From the NCBI GenBank assembly GCA_934271235.1, contig CAKQQT010000010.1, positions 25,234-89,233 of the forward strand: a stretch of DNA of 64,000 nucleotides, in the 5' to 3' direction. The position numbers and the translations under genes are program-made. This document shows, in pieces, positions 15,877-25,364 of this stretch (its first letter is position 1; each line of letters opens with the position of its first letter). The stretch comes from an uncultured Clostridia bacterium (GTDB lineage: Bacteria; Bacillota; Clostridia; Peptostreptococcales; Anaerovoracaceae). Under the pieces are notes generated by a model. It searched no databases and had not been told where the DNA came from. It worked only from the letters and a program-made list of their open reading frames with translations.

Positions 15877-17301
15877 CTAGGTGCCTTGTACCGGAGCGTC
15901 TCCTGTCAGTCCGCCGCTCTGTGTCTGGGCAGAAGCCGCAGGCTCAGTGGTCGGATCCGTCGGCGTGGTCGGGTCGGTCGGTGTGACCGGATCGGTCGGT
16001 GTGACCGGATCGGTCGGTGTGGCCGGATCGGTCGGTGTGGTCGGATCCGTCGGCGTGGTCGGGTCAGTCGGATCGGTACCCGGGTTGTAGTTCGGGTCGT
16101 CCGGATCGTCGATATCACCCGGATCGGTCGGATCCGGATCCGTCGGCGTCACCGGCGTATCCTTTCCGCTCTCCCCGTCTTTTTCCTTTTCCAGTTCTTT
16201 CGCATCTCTTGCTGCCTGGATCCGGCGGATGATCTCATTGCTGATCGTATTGACGGTAGCGGACGGTGTGTAATCCTCCTGTCCGAAAACTTCCTGATGC
16301 AGCGAGGTCGTGTTCGCGGTCAGGCTGCCGCCCGGGAATACATAGGAGATCCCCTTGATCAGGCCGGTCGTCCACTTGTATGGCCAGCCGCTTCCGGAAG
16401 AGATATTGTAATTCGGCAATCTGACGCCGAGCGCCAGGATATCGTTCATGGTCAGGTTTGTCTTTACCTGCGGGACCGCCATATCGATGATCTTCTTCAC
16501 ATCGCTGAAAGGCATCTTTTTGACCTTCTGGAAGACCAGTGAAACGACTGTACGCATTCTTTCGGTGCGCTTAATATCATCGCCGGTGCCCTTACGGATC
16601 CGTCCGTAGGAAACCGCCTGCACGCCCTCCAGGGTCTGTACGCCCGGTTTCTTGACGAGCTGGTAGTCCTTTTTGCCGATGTTCTTCGCGGTCTGCTTGG
16701 TATATTTGTTCAGCTGATTGATCTCGTACTGCTGCACATCGACCGTGATGCCGCCGACCGCGTCGACTACATCCGCAACGGTCTTGAAGTTTACGATGAC
16801 ATACTGGCTGAGGTCAATATCCAACGCCTGATTCAGTGACTTCATCGTCATCTCCGGTCCGCCGTAAACGCAGGCGTGCGTGATCTTATCATAGGTCGAA
16901 GTATCGCCCAGCTTCAGGTACGTATCACGGTACACGGAGGTCAAGGTCACATCGTTGGTCTCTTCATTGATGCTGGCGATCATGATCATGTCGCTGCGGG
17001 TGCCTTTGATGTTGTTCATATCACGAGAGTCCACGCCCAGCAGCAGGATGTTGATGTAGCCGTCGACACCAACTAAGGAAAGGTCATAGTCCTCCGGCGT
17101 CGGCTCATGCATCTCGTCCACGACGCGGTTCATGTAGTTCCATACGATCGCGCCGACGATGACAGCCGCCAAAAGCAGGATGATCACGACCAAAGCCACG
17201 ATCTTTTTCCAGGTCTTCATTTCTTTGATTTTTTGTGCCAGAGATTTTTTCTGCGGCACTTCAATGCCGTTTATCTCCCGGCGCTTGTCTGCTCTGCTCA
17301 T
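15877..17301 (-). CDS. LytR-CpsA-Psr (LCP) wall-polymer ligase
   Basis: LCP proteins transfer teichoic acids or polysaccharides from lipid carriers to peptidoglycan on the cell surface. This one has a cytoplasmic start, one membrane helix (about 33-53, IVALVVIILLLAAVIVGAIV), and the LCP core with NILLLGVDSRD, GTRSDMIMIASI, SVYRDTYL, ITHACVYGGPEM and a RIRKGTGDDIKRTERMR arginine cluster. A Thr/Pro/Asp repeat tail of about 80 residues follows, probably wall-spanning. The start overlaps the ABC ATPase stop by 4 bases, tying it to the wall-polymer operon. Confidence 0.9.
   Translation of the reverse strand: MSRADKRREINGIEVPQKKSLAQKIKEMKTWKKIVALVVIILLLAAVIVGAIVWNYMNRVVDEMHEPTPEDYDLSLVGVDGYINILLLGVDSRDMNNIKGTRSDMIMIASINEETNDVTLTSVYRDTYLKLGDTSTYDKITHACVYGGPEMTMKSLNQALDIDLSQYVIVNFKTVADVVDAVGGITVDVQQYEINQLNKYTKQTAKNIGKKDYQLVKKPGVQTLEGVQAVSYGRIRKGTGDDIKRTERMRTVVSLVFQKVKKMPFSDVKKIIDMAVPQVKTNLTMNDILALGVRLPNYNISSGSGWPYKWTTGLIKGISYVFPGGSLTANTTSLHQEVFGQEDYTPSATVNTISNEIIRRIQAARDAKELEKEKDGESGKDTPVTPTDPDPTDPGDIDDPDDPNYNPGTDPTDPTTPTDPTTPTDPATPTDPVTPTDPVTPTDPTTPTDPTTEPAASAQTQSGGLTGDAPVQGT
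15953..16078 (-). repeat. Seven 18-bp tandem repeats (TTPTDP-type) in the LCP gene
   Basis: Seven consecutive 18-bp units encode a Thr-Thr-Pro-Thr-Asp-Pro type hexapeptide with Val or Ala variants. The array is in frame and probably varies in copy number between strains. Confidence 0.85.
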
Positions 17302-18080
17302 TCGGTAAATATCCCCCTCTTTTTCTTGATTCGCGCAATCCTCGCGGCATCTTCCTCCAGCATCTTCTGGTAGAAATCGGCGGCTTCATTGATCTCTCCG
17401 TCAAAAAGGAGCGTTCCCAGCCGCATGACCATGCCGCGTTTACAGAATGCCTTTGCCACCCCTGTGGAATGCGTTACAAATAAAAACGTTACATTTTCTT
17501 CGTTGACAATGTGGTTGATCTTTTCGGTACATTTTTTCTTGAACTCGCTGTCGCCGACACTGAGCGCTTCGTCCACGATCAGGATCTCCGGATCAATGCT
17601 GACATTGATCGCGAAGCCCAGTCTGGCTTTCATACCGCTCGAATAGGTGCGGACCGGCTGGTCGATGTAGTCGCCCAGATCCGCGAATTCGATGATCTCC
17701 GGCTCCAGCTTGCGGACTTCCGCATCGGAAAGTCCCATCAGCTGCCCGCGGAAATAAATGTTTTCCCGTCCGGTAAACTCCGGATCAAAGCCTGCGGTCA
17801 GTTCCAGCAGCGCGCTGACTCTGCCGTCGACCGTGATCTCTCCGGAAGTCGGATAGGTCACGCCGGTGATCATTTTGAGGATCGTGGATTTTCCCGCGCC
17901 GTTCTTGCCGAACAACGCGACGGATTCCCCTTTTTGTATGGAAAAGGAAAGATCGTTGACCGCGATCTTTTCCTTGTATTTTGCTTTTTTACTGAACAAA
18001 GACTTGAAGCGCTGCCGGTCGCTCTTGAACAGCTTGTACATCTTTGTCACATGATCGAATCGAATGACTGTTTTGTCCAT
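17298..18080 (-). CDS. ABC transporter ATPase for wall-polymer export (TagH/Wzt type)
   Basis: This 260-residue ATPase has Walker A FGKNGAGKSTI, the signature YSSGMKARLGFA, Walker B ILIVDEALSVGD and a switch His in FVTHS. The sequence VTKMYKLFKSDRQRFKSLF before the core is typical for the teichoic acid/O-antigen export group. The start ATG at 18080 (MDKTVIRF) is chosen over the longer frame because homology begins there and AAAGG lies upstream. It starts 48 bases after the permease gene and should form the exporter with it. Confidence 0.9.
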   Translation of the reverse strand: MDKTVIRFDHVTKMYKLFKSDRQRFKSLFSKKAKYKEKIAVNDLSFSIQKGESVALFGKNGAGKSTILKMITGVTYPTSGEITVDGRVSALLELTAGFDPEFTGRENIYFRGQLMGLSDAEVRKLEPEIIEFADLGDYIDQPVRTYSSGMKARLGFAINVSIDPEILIVDEALSVGDSEFKKKCTEKINHIVNEENVTFLFVTHSTGVAKAFCKRGMVMRLGTLLFDGEINEAADFYQKMLEEDAARIARIKKKRGIFTE

Positions 18081-18127
18081 CGTCAAATTACCTTTATCCT
18101 CTGTTTGCATATCCGCGGCTGCAGGTC

Positions 18128-18934
18128 CTACAGCACATCCGGAATTTCTTTTTTGAGCCTGCCGTACGCCCATACGGCCAGTACCGCCATGACGAGCAGC
18201 ACGATCGCGTAGTTGATCAATTCCTGCGGGGTCTCCCAGAACCATACATGCTTGATGAACACATTGCGGTAGCCGTTGGCGCAGATGGTGACCGGGTTGA
18301 ACAGCAGGATCTTTTTGACCCATACGATCTCGATCTTGCTGGCGTCATAGAGAATGCCGGAAAGCCAGAAAAGTGCCTGGATCAGGGACTTGACCAGATT
18401 CAGGAAGTCCTGGCTGATCGCTGCCAGCACACCCGCGAACAGTCCCCATGCCGTGAAGAACAGAAACATCATCAGCATGTAGACCGGAAGCTGCAGATAG
18501 TAGATGGTCGGCAGATAACCGAATCCCGCGAAGATCAGCATCATGATGATCAAAAGTCCGATGTGTACGGCCATGCAGGACATGCTGACAAACGTCGGGA
18601 TCGTGGCGATCGGAAATTTAATTTTAGTGACCAGATAGCGGTATCTGCGGATCGAGCCGGCGCCGCCGCCGATCATGTCCCGCATATAGTACCAGGGGAT
18701 CATACCGGCGATCAGCCACAGGAAGAACGGATAACCGTCCACGTCGCCGCCCTTGCGCAGGCCGATCGTAAAAGCGAACCAGAACACGAAGATCAGGATC
18801 GCTGGGCGGATGATCGCCCAGGCCCAGCCCAGGACCGCGCCGCTGTATGTTTTTTTGATATCGGATTTCGCAAGTTTCACGAGCTGCTTCCGATACGCAA
18901 GATGATCTTGGATAATTTCTTTGCAAGTACTCAA
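18128..18934 (-). CDS. ABC-2 type polymer exporter permease (TagG/Wzm type)
   Basis: A 268-residue membrane protein with about six helices. It shows family segments VKLAKSDIKKTYSGAVLGWAWAI near the start, FLWLIAGMIPWYYMRD, and NPVTICANGYRN near the end. The start is most likely TTG at 18934, with GAGGT six bases upstream; no ATG fits. It pairs with the adjacent ATPase to flip an undecaprenyl-linked polymer across the membrane. The neighbouring CDP-glycerol transferase suggests a glycerol-phosphate-containing polymer. Confidence 0.88.
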   Translation of the reverse strand: MSTCKEIIQDHLAYRKQLVKLAKSDIKKTYSGAVLGWAWAIIRPAILIFVFWFAFTIGLRKGGDVDGYPFFLWLIAGMIPWYYMRDMIGGGAGSIRRYRYLVTKIKFPIATIPTFVSMSCMAVHIGLLIIMMLIFAGFGYLPTIYYLQLPVYMLMMFLFFTAWGLFAGVLAAISQDFLNLVKSLIQALFWLSGILYDASKIEIVWVKKILLFNPVTICANGYRNVFIKHVWFWETPQELINYAIVLLVMAVLAVWAYGRLKKEIPDVL

Positions 18935-19005
18935 ATTTTACCTCATTCCTGATCACGTCGGATCACATCGGATCACATGGGGATCCCGATCGGATCGCGC
19001 CGCGT

Positions 19006-21249
19006 CTAATCACGCTTCGGCAGGTGCACCAGCGTCTTGTTCGGCGTCACGTCATAGCCGTAGTGATGCTTTTTGCCGGCCAGCTTGTAGAGCAGATAGT
19101 CTCTGGTCGGTTTGGTATATTTTTCAACCGCAGGATAGTCCGGGAAGCGGTTGATCTCCGGGAATTTGATGCCGTCGTTGGTCACGGCCAGATCGACGCC
19201 GAAGAACTCCAGCTGCTTGATGGATCTCGTTACATCGAGCACCTGCTGCTTGACCTGTTCCCAGTGCGGCAGATAGCCGTCGATCGGCACGCCGGTATCC
19301 GGATGGATCGGGCAGTCCTCGATGGTGTTGTTCATCACGATCTTCGCGTCGTGGAAATGTCCCGTTGCGACGTCGATGGTCGCCGTCATGCCGCCGGCGC
19401 CGACATTGTCCACCGCGCCGGTCTTTTTGGAGCCGAAACGTACGTAGGCATTGCCGATCTGCGGGTTCTTGCCGTCTTTTTTGAAGACGATCATGCGCAC
19501 GGTGTTGACCGCGCCGTCATAAACGGCCTTGAGTTCGTCGCACATATTGATGTATTCGGTGACCAGATACTGGTTTTCGATATCTTCCAGGATATCCAGC
19601 ACCTGCTGTTTGGTCACGTCCTTGTAATTGAGCTGATACTGCCCGTTTTCACAGGTGAACTTGTAGAAGCCGTCACCGTGAGAGCCCTCGTCCGGCTTGA
19701 GCGCCAGCACGCCCTTTTCTTCCACCAGACGGAAAATATCTTCAAAGCTGTTGGTATAGCCCTCCGGCAGGTCCATCATCGAAATGACTTTGTTGTCGCC
19801 GTTCTTGCAGATGATGTGATAATAGTAAGCCGGGAAGCATTCGTTATAATCCGAACATACATACTTGACGGTGATCTTGTCTTCCATCCATTTCCGGTAT
19901 TTCGGATTGATATGGCGCAGCCACTTGTATTCAAAATCGGAGATGTACTCGCCGAAATTTTCCTCGGTAATGCCGTACTGCGGGATCCGGTAAGACAGGA
20001 AACCGTGCTTGTAGGCCCACATTCTTTCCTTGAAGCTCGCTTCCTTGTTGGTCCAAAAATCATGCCAGACGTTGGAGATCCAGCGCGTGGACTGATACGG
20101 CACCAGTCCCTTCGGATAAAACGTCCGCGCGAACCATGCCCGGATGCGCAGGTGCATCTTATGCAGCGCGCGGCTGATGCGGACGCCGGCGCCGGCGTAG
20201 GCTTCTTTTTTCTGTTCCACCTTGCGTTTCAGATAGGCGGAAGTTTCCTTGCTGAACGGTTTCGCCGTCGGATATTCCGGGTGGTTCAGAAGGTTCATGA
20301 TCTTAAATCCGTTCTCGGAGACCACGATCTCGGCGCAGAAGAATTCCAGCTGCGGCACAAAAACGCAGAGCCGCCGGATCACATCGGTGATCTCGTTCCA
20401 GTGCGGGATCGGTCTGCCGCGCCAGCTTCCGTCTGTCACATCACAGGCTTCGGCTTTCACGTCGCGGTAGATATCTTCCTCTACGTCCGCTTCGTCCAGA
20501 CTGTCGGACTTTTTCATCGCCAGGACCTTCAGAGATTTTTTCTCGTATTCGTCAAAGACAAAATAGCCGTCGCCGATCACCGGGTTGTCGCCGAATTCAT
20601 TAAATACGATGAGGTTCAGCACGCCGCAGTCGGTATCCTGGCTGAGGTCCACTTTTTCTTTTACGACCAGCGTGACCGTATAGTCGCGGAGAATCTTCTC
20701 GATCTTTTCCGTCGAACGCTTCCGGCCCTCCAGATAGTATTCGCCGTCTTTGTATTCCAGCGGGCTGGCATAGCCGCCGTTGGCAGACGCGACCGTCACC
20801 GCGCCTTTTTCACGGACCAGCGCGAACAGATCGTCGAATGTATCGCCCGCGTGATCGTCATACAGCGGGATCAGCACGGTTTCGTCATAACGCTTGCTGA
20901 TCTGGTAATAAACCGTCGGCATATATCCGCGGAACGGCTTGAAGATCGTATGCATGGTCACCTTATCGGTGATCCACTTGCTGTAAGTTCCGTTCAGCGG
21001 CCGGAGGAACGCGTAATCCTTTGCGGAAATATAGTCCGCCGCGTTTTCGTCGGTAATGCCGAGTTTGGCGACCTGCTCCGGCAGGAAGCCGTGACGCAGC
21101 GCCCAGCGTGTTTCTTTTTTAGAAAATCCGTAGTTCCGGGTCCTGTGCCGGTAGGACTCCCGCACCCAGCGGCGCGCTTCGCCTCCTGTAAATCCTCTCG
21201 ATGTCGGTCCCAGCGCCAAAGCGTCAACGACCAGTTTTTTCAGTCCCAT
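19006..21249 (-). CDS. Tandem sugar-transfer-associated ATP-grasp protein
   Basis: 747 residues made of two copies of the ATP-grasp fold seen next to polysaccharide genes (ATPgrasp_ST type). Copy 1 (about 1-370) and copy 2 (about 375-747) share repeated segments such as W(A/R)xxHGFLxxxxxxxGIT and a PxYYxI strand. Copy 2 keeps the catalytic signature (LKPDEGSHGDGFYKF, NTVRMIVFKKDG, VGAGGMTATIDVATG, EFFGVDLAVTNDGIKFPEINRF). Copy 1 has lost much of it (SANGGYASPL; IMNLLNHPEYP). The fold ligates a carboxylate to an amine or thiol using ATP, so decoration of a wall polymer with an amino acid or peptide is a reasonable guess; the substrate is unknown. Confidence 0.75.
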   Translation of the reverse strand: MGLKKLVVDALALGPTSRGFTGGEARRWVRESYRHRTRNYGFSKKETRWALRHGFLPEQVAKLGITDENAADYISAKDYAFLRPLNGTYSKWITDKVTMHTIFKPFRGYMPTVYYQISKRYDETVLIPLYDDHAGDTFDDLFALVREKGAVTVASANGGYASPLEYKDGEYYLEGRKRSTEKIEKILRDYTVTLVVKEKVDLSQDTDCGVLNLIVFNEFGDNPVIGDGYFVFDEYEKKSLKVLAMKKSDSLDEADVEEDIYRDVKAEACDVTDGSWRGRPIPHWNEITDVIRRLCVFVPQLEFFCAEIVVSENGFKIMNLLNHPEYPTAKPFSKETSAYLKRKVEQKKEAYAGAGVRISRALHKMHLRIRAWFARTFYPKGLVPYQSTRWISNVWHDFWTNKEASFKERMWAYKHGFLSYRIPQYGITEENFGEYISDFEYKWLRHINPKYRKWMEDKITVKYVCSDYNECFPAYYYHIICKNGDNKVISMMDLPEGYTNSFEDIFRLVEEKGVLALKPDEGSHGDGFYKFTCENGQYQLNYKDVTKQQVLDILEDIENQYLVTEYINMCDELKAVYDGAVNTVRMIVFKKDGKNPQIGNAYVRFGSKKTGAVDNVGAGGMTATIDVATGHFHDAKIVMNNTIEDCPIHPDTGVPIDGYLPHWEQVKQQVLDVTRSIKQLEFFGVDLAVTNDGIKFPEINRFPDYPAVEKYTKPTRDYLLYKLAGKKHHYGYDVTPNKTLVHLPKRD

Positions 21250-21840
21250 TTATTTTGCTGTCCTCCTGTTGTAGTCTTCAGGGGAGTTAAAGTCCTCTGT
21301 GCCGTCCTGGATCAGAATATAATCGGCGGCGATCTTTTTTTCACCGAACGGCAGTCCCGTAAAGGACTGGTATACCTGCCATCCGATGCATTTTTCTATT
21401 TTGCCCGCGAGGAAAAGTTCCCGCACCCGGTCCACATGCTGCCGGAACAGCGCGCCGTCCGCGACCTTGATCGCTACGATGGACCGTTCATTGCCGAAGA
21501 ACAGGAGCTTTTCTGCAGGGGTTTGAACGATCTTTTTGATCACATGCTCCGAGTAAAAGGTGTCGCCGTAAAGAAAACACTCGTCATCCGCGATCAGTTC
21601 CGCCGTAAAACGGTCGATCTCCAGATGGTTGTGCTGCGGCTCGTAGCGTTTCGCGCCCGGTACCTCATAGCGCGGATCATGCGAAGTGATCACGATCTCC
21701 GCCTGCGGATCATTTTCACCGAGCAGCCGGACCGTCCGTGCCAGCAGCGTTTCGCCGCCGATCTCGATCAGATGCTTGGGAATATCGTGATAGTTGTTCC
21801 AACGGGTGCCTTTCCCGTCAGCCATAATGATATATTTCAT
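21250..21840 (-). CDS. Sugar/choline-phosphate nucleotidyltransferase
   Basis: A 196-residue GT-A type nucleotidyltransferase: MADGKGTRWN corresponds to the nucleotide loop, PKHLIEIGGETLL follows, and YGDTFYSEHVI carries the metal-binding Asp. The size and motifs fit LicC-like or IspD/GlmU-like short enzymes that make CDP- or UDP-activated precursors. It abuts the tandem ATP-grasp gene (no gap) and lies 9 bases after the second ATP-grasp gene, so it probably activates a head group or sugar used by this operon. The exact substrate is open. Confidence 0.75.
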   Translation of the reverse strand: MKYIIMADGKGTRWNNYHDIPKHLIEIGGETLLARTVRLLGENDPQAEIVITSHDPRYEVPGAKRYEPQHNHLEIDRFTAELIADDECFLYGDTFYSEHVIKKIVQTPAEKLLFFGNERSIVAIKVADGALFRQHVDRVRELFLAGKIEKCIGWQVYQSFTGLPFGEKKIAADYILIQDGTEDFNSPEDYNRRTAK

Positions 21841-21849
21841 GCAATCCTC

Positions 21850-22908
21850 TTATTTGATGACCTTATGATAACGGTAAAAATCGCCCAGCTCCTTGTTGCG
21901 CTGTCCGCCCCAAAGCTGGATGATGTTGACGCCGGACGAGGTGTTGGCCTCGATGATGCAGTGTCCTTCCTCCGTCATCAGGATGTCCCAGGCGATAAAG
22001 TGCATATACGGCAGTTTTTCTGCCAGGCGCAGCATATCCTCTTTGAGCTGCTGCCAGCCCGGTACCTGTACGCCCTCGATCGGCGCGCCGGAGTCCGGAT
22101 GCACCTTGTAAACATTGCGGTTGTGCAGGCATCTCGCTTCGCTGAGCACGCCCGTTTCCAGATCGATGTTCGCCACCAGACCGCCGCGGCTGCCGTTGTC
22201 CACCGGGATGGTCTCCTTGGTGCCGATGCGCTGTACGGCAAAGAACACCTTGAACTTGTGCGTCTTCGGATCCTTGAGCGTGATGAAGCGGATGGTATTG
22301 ACCGTCTTGTCATAGATCTCGTCCAGATAGTGGTGCTGCTTCATAGCCTCGCTTAGGAACCAGTCGTCGCGGTCTTTCAGATATTTGAGAAAATCTTCTT
22401 TGCTGAGCGGTTTCAAGTCGATGCACGGCAGATCCTTTTCGTGATCGTAGGTCATGATGACCACGCCCGTGCCCTTGCCCTTGCCGTACGGCTTGAAGAA
22501 ATAGCTTCCCTTCTCTTGAAGCAGGGCCAGCGCGTCTTCATAGTCCATGTCCTCGCTGGCAAAGCCGGATAAATAGCCGCGATTTTTGATCATATAGCTT
22601 TCCGGCACCCTGACATACTGTTTGAGGATCTCCGCGGAAGCGATCTTGTTGTTGCAGACAAAATCGAACGGCTCGTTGATATATCTGGAACGGTACCAGT
22701 CAAATTCCGACAGGTATTCGTGCCGGTCGTTGTGGTCAAAATCGTAAAGCATCCACTGGTCGGCCAGAAAGCCGCCGCAGACGTTGGCTCTGATCTTTTT
22801 GTACCACGGGCATTTAAAATGGTTCTTGGCGAATACGATCCTTCTCCAATAGAGAAGGAACAGCTTCGTCTTTTTGATGCCCCATCTTGTAAATTGAAAA
22901 AAATCCAT
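21850..22908 (-). CDS. Sugar-transfer-associated ATP-grasp protein
   Basis: This 352-residue single-domain relative of copy 2 of the tandem protein shows SYFFKPYGKGKGTGVVIMTYD (ATP-binding loop), NTIRFITLKDP, DNGSRGGLVANIDLETG, and HFIAWDILMTEEGHCIIEANTSSG with the Glu-x-Asn metal site. It also has AGAGGAAACT before the ATG. The operon thus codes for three ATP-grasp domains of the same type, one of them degenerate. Function in wall-polymer modification is inferred from the neighbours; the reaction is not established. Confidence 0.78.
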   Translation of the reverse strand: MDFFQFTRWGIKKTKLFLLYWRRIVFAKNHFKCPWYKKIRANVCGGFLADQWMLYDFDHNDRHEYLSEFDWYRSRYINEPFDFVCNNKIASAEILKQYVRVPESYMIKNRGYLSGFASEDMDYEDALALLQEKGSYFFKPYGKGKGTGVVIMTYDHEKDLPCIDLKPLSKEDFLKYLKDRDDWFLSEAMKQHHYLDEIYDKTVNTIRFITLKDPKTHKFKVFFAVQRIGTKETIPVDNGSRGGLVANIDLETGVLSEARCLHNRNVYKVHPDSGAPIEGVQVPGWQQLKEDMLRLAEKLPYMHFIAWDILMTEEGHCIIEANTSSGVNIIQLWGGQRNKELGDFYRYHKVIK

Positions 22909-22989
22909 AGTTTCCTCTGTTGTTTCTCTTTCAGATATTTATAAATTCAGATCACTGTCTTTTTTCTTTCCTGCTTTCGGCGCTCCGGT

Positions 22990-24225
22990 TTATCCCAGAT
23001 GCGCGCGGATCAGCTGCGCGATCTGCACGGTCGAAGTGCCGAGGTTTTCCGGCAGATAATCTGCCCGGTAAGCATCCAGTGTGTCCTGCGGATAGCCGCC
23101 TTGCGCGAGACGCTGCATCAGCGCGTCCGCATCACGGAACACACAGCCCGGCATCACTTCGAACAGATCGATGTTCATGCCGTTCTTTTCGCGGTATTCT
23201 TCGTAATCGTAGACAAAATAGTACGTCGGACGGTTGAGCACCGCGCTCTCCAGCGCGATCGCGGAATAGTCGGTGATCAGATAATCACAGACTGCCAAAA
23301 GATCCACCGCGCGAAAATCCGGACAGTCCCAAACGACCGGATCTTCGGAAACAAGCGGCTGGTTCGGATGTCCCTTGACGATCAGCACATACGGTCCCTG
23401 CGCCTGCATATCCGCCATATCCGGATCGCATGCCGACGCGGTCCCGCCCTGCGCGGCCGCTTGCGCTGCCTTGCTGTTCCGCGCAGCTGCCGATGCTTTG
23501 CTGTTCTGCGCGGAGACTGCCTGTACCAGCGTCTCCCAGTGCAGCTCGATATTCTTGCGGAATGTCGGCGCGTACAGGATGATCGTTTTCTCTTTTAATT
23601 CCGGATAGGCCGCGAAGAACCGGCTGCGGTTCTCCTCCCGCTCCGCGAGCAGGCGGTCGATCCGCGGCAGCCCGCAGTTGACGAGCTTGTCCTGCGGCTG
23701 GTTGAAAGATTTTTCATAGAACGGGTTCCACGCCCTGCCTCCGGCGATGATATGATCGTAGTTTTCGTGCATTTTCATCAGGCGTGCCATCTCGGCGCCT
23801 CGACCGGATGCTTTGCCCAGCGTCTGATAGCCGGACTGTTTGATCTTGCCGAGCGCGTGCCACATCTGGATCACGGTCAGGGATCTTTTGTGGCGCAAAA
23901 GGGAAACGGCCGGCCAATACGCATCCAGCACGCAGACGGACGCGGTTGCCATGTGGTACATGCTGCGCAGGGTGGAACCCGCGAAAGCCAGCATCCCCGA
24001 AACGCCGCCGCTGCCCGCGCCCTCGAGCCGATGACAGATCGTCACGATCTCGATATCCGGGTCTTCGCGGCGCAGTTCCTGCTGCACCATTTCAAAATCC
24101 GGCGTCAGCGTATCGGACTGTCTGCTCAAAAAAACGACCTTATTCTTTTTCGTCGGAAAAAGCTTCAGAATGCCGTAGATCACCTGCAGTCCGAAGCGCA
24201 TCAGATAGATCAGAATCTTCTTCAT
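22990..24225 (-). CDS. CDP-glycerol glycerophosphotransferase family protein
   Basis: A 411-residue TagB/TagF-type transferase, which adds glycerol phosphate from CDP-glycerol to a lipid-linked acceptor at the inner membrane face. It shows IQMWHALGKIKQSGYQ with the catalytic His, KTIILYAPTFRKN, KGHPNQPLV, DLLAVCDYLITDYSAIALESAVLNRPTYYFVYDYEEY, and a C-terminal EKNGMNIDLFEVMPG. A low-complexity Ala/Ser/Gln insertion of about 45 residues follows the NIELHWETL segment. It is the promoter-proximal gene of the wall-polymer operon (promoter 24292-24320). The RBS is weak. Confidence 0.88.
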   Translation of the reverse strand: MKKILIYLMRFGLQVIYGILKLFPTKKNKVVFLSRQSDTLTPDFEMVQQELRREDPDIEIVTICHRLEGAGSGGVSGMLAFAGSTLRSMYHMATASVCVLDAYWPAVSLLRHKRSLTVIQMWHALGKIKQSGYQTLGKASGRGAEMARLMKMHENYDHIIAGGRAWNPFYEKSFNQPQDKLVNCGLPRIDRLLAEREENRSRFFAAYPELKEKTIILYAPTFRKNIELHWETLVQAVSAQNSKASAAARNSKAAQAAAQGGTASACDPDMADMQAQGPYVLIVKGHPNQPLVSEDPVVWDCPDFRAVDLLAVCDYLITDYSAIALESAVLNRPTYYFVYDYEEYREKNGMNIDLFEVMPGCVFRDADALMQRLAQGGYPQDTLDAYRADYLPENLGTSTVQIAQLIRAHLG

Positions 24226-24291
24226 ATTGTTCTTCTATTCGCCTTTGTTCTCATTGGGGACGGCATATGCACATACGCCATCCATCTTAAT

Positions 24292-24320
24292 AAGATACCA
24301 TATTCTCATGCCTTTGTAAA
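24292..24320 (-). promoter_or_regulatory. Promoter of the wall-polymer operon
   Basis: Minus strand TTTACA (24320-24315), 17-base spacer, TATCTT (24297-24292). The ~60-base leader contains GGCGTATG/CATATGCC, a small hairpin. Confidence 0.55.
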
Positions 24321-24357
24321 TGTTTTCACCGCAAAAAATGCCAAAAGACAGGCGATT

Positions 24358-25302
24358 TCACACGCTCTTCACCTGGTTTTCTCTCGGTGTTTCTTTCAGT
24401 ATTTCATTCTGTGTTTCATTCTGCGCGTTCCAGTCCTCGCGGATCCAGGCGCGAATATATTCGGTGAATTTTTTCGCAGCCGCCGAGAGCAGTCTCCGAT
24501 CACGGCAGGCAACGCCAAGGTCGCGCCAGCCTGCCGGCTCCAGCGGGACTGCCTTGATGCGCCGTTCAAATCCGCGCAGCATCATCTCCGACATCAGGCT
24601 GGTCCCTAATCCCTGTTCGACCATCGCGATCACCGCATGGTCGTCGCTCTCCACGAAGATCGCGTTCGGCTTGATGCGGTTCTGGTTGAGGATCGCGGTG
24701 ATCTCGTCCTCGACGCCCTCATTGAGCGCGATATACGGCAGCCCGGTGAGCTGCGAGACCGCAAAGGACGGGAGCGCGGCATGCGGATCATCCTCCGCGA
24801 AGATGCCGACGATTGGATCGCGATACAAAAAAAGCGCGTCCAGCTCCGGTTTGGTCGGATAAGCCACAAACCCGAGATCCACCTTGCCGTCTTCGATCCA
24901 GCTGACGATCTGCTCATCGGTCCCGTGCTGCAGTTCAAACCGCACGCCCGGAAAATCCGCGTGGAACTTCGCGATCATGCCCGGCAGCCACTGCGCGGAA
25001 ACACTGTTGAACGTCCCAACGCGGATCAGTCCCTCTTTAAGTCCCTTGATCTGGTCGATCTGTTCTCGCAAACGTTGTTGGTCATGCAGCAGCATGCGGA
25101 TATAGGGCAGCAGCAATTCGCCCTCTGCGGTGAGCTGCACGCCGGTGCGGCTGCGGTTGAGTGCCCGCACGCCCCATTCTTTTTCGACGGCGTCGATGGC
25201 CCGGGTCAGACCGGACTGCGTGTAACCCAGCTCTCTGGCTGCCTGCGTCATCGTCCCGCTCTCGACCGCCTTGAGCAGTGCTTCGTATTGTGAGATCAGC
25301 AT
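24358..25302 (-). CDS. LysR-family transcriptional regulator
   Basis: 314 residues. The N-terminal winged helix-turn-helix reads LLKAVESGTMTQAARELGYTQSGLTRAIDAVEKEWGVR, typical for LysR proteins, and is followed by a linker helix and a two-lobed effector domain (LIRVGTFNSVSAQWLP; ALNEGVEDEI; SDDHAVIAMVEQGLG). The gene is divergent from the DDAH-family gene, with two related palindromes in the shared 190-bp region, so it very likely controls that gene and itself. The effector is probably linked to arginine derivatives, by context only. Confidence 0.92.
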   Translation of the reverse strand: MLISQYEALLKAVESGTMTQAARELGYTQSGLTRAIDAVEKEWGVRALNRSRTGVQLTAEGELLLPYIRMLLHDQQRLREQIDQIKGLKEGLIRVGTFNSVSAQWLPGMIAKFHADFPGVRFELQHGTDEQIVSWIEDGKVDLGFVAYPTKPELDALFLYRDPIVGIFAEDDPHAALPSFAVSQLTGLPYIALNEGVEDEITAILNQNRIKPNAIFVESDDHAVIAMVEQGLGTSLMSEMMLRGFERRIKAVPLEPAGWRDLGVACRDRRLLSAAAKKFTEYIRAWIREDWNAQNETQNEILKETPRENQVKSV

Positions 25303-25364
25303 GATGTTCTCCTTTTCCTTTTCCTTTTCTTTTTTCTTTGTCTCTTTGCATTTCCATGACTAGA

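Noticed and set aside
19024..22356. A very long open frame (1110 codons) on the plus strand
   Set aside because: It lies antisense to three ATP-grasp/nucleotidyltransferase genes with clear family motifs and their own ribosome binding sites. Codon bias of GC-rich genes keeps the antisense frame open.
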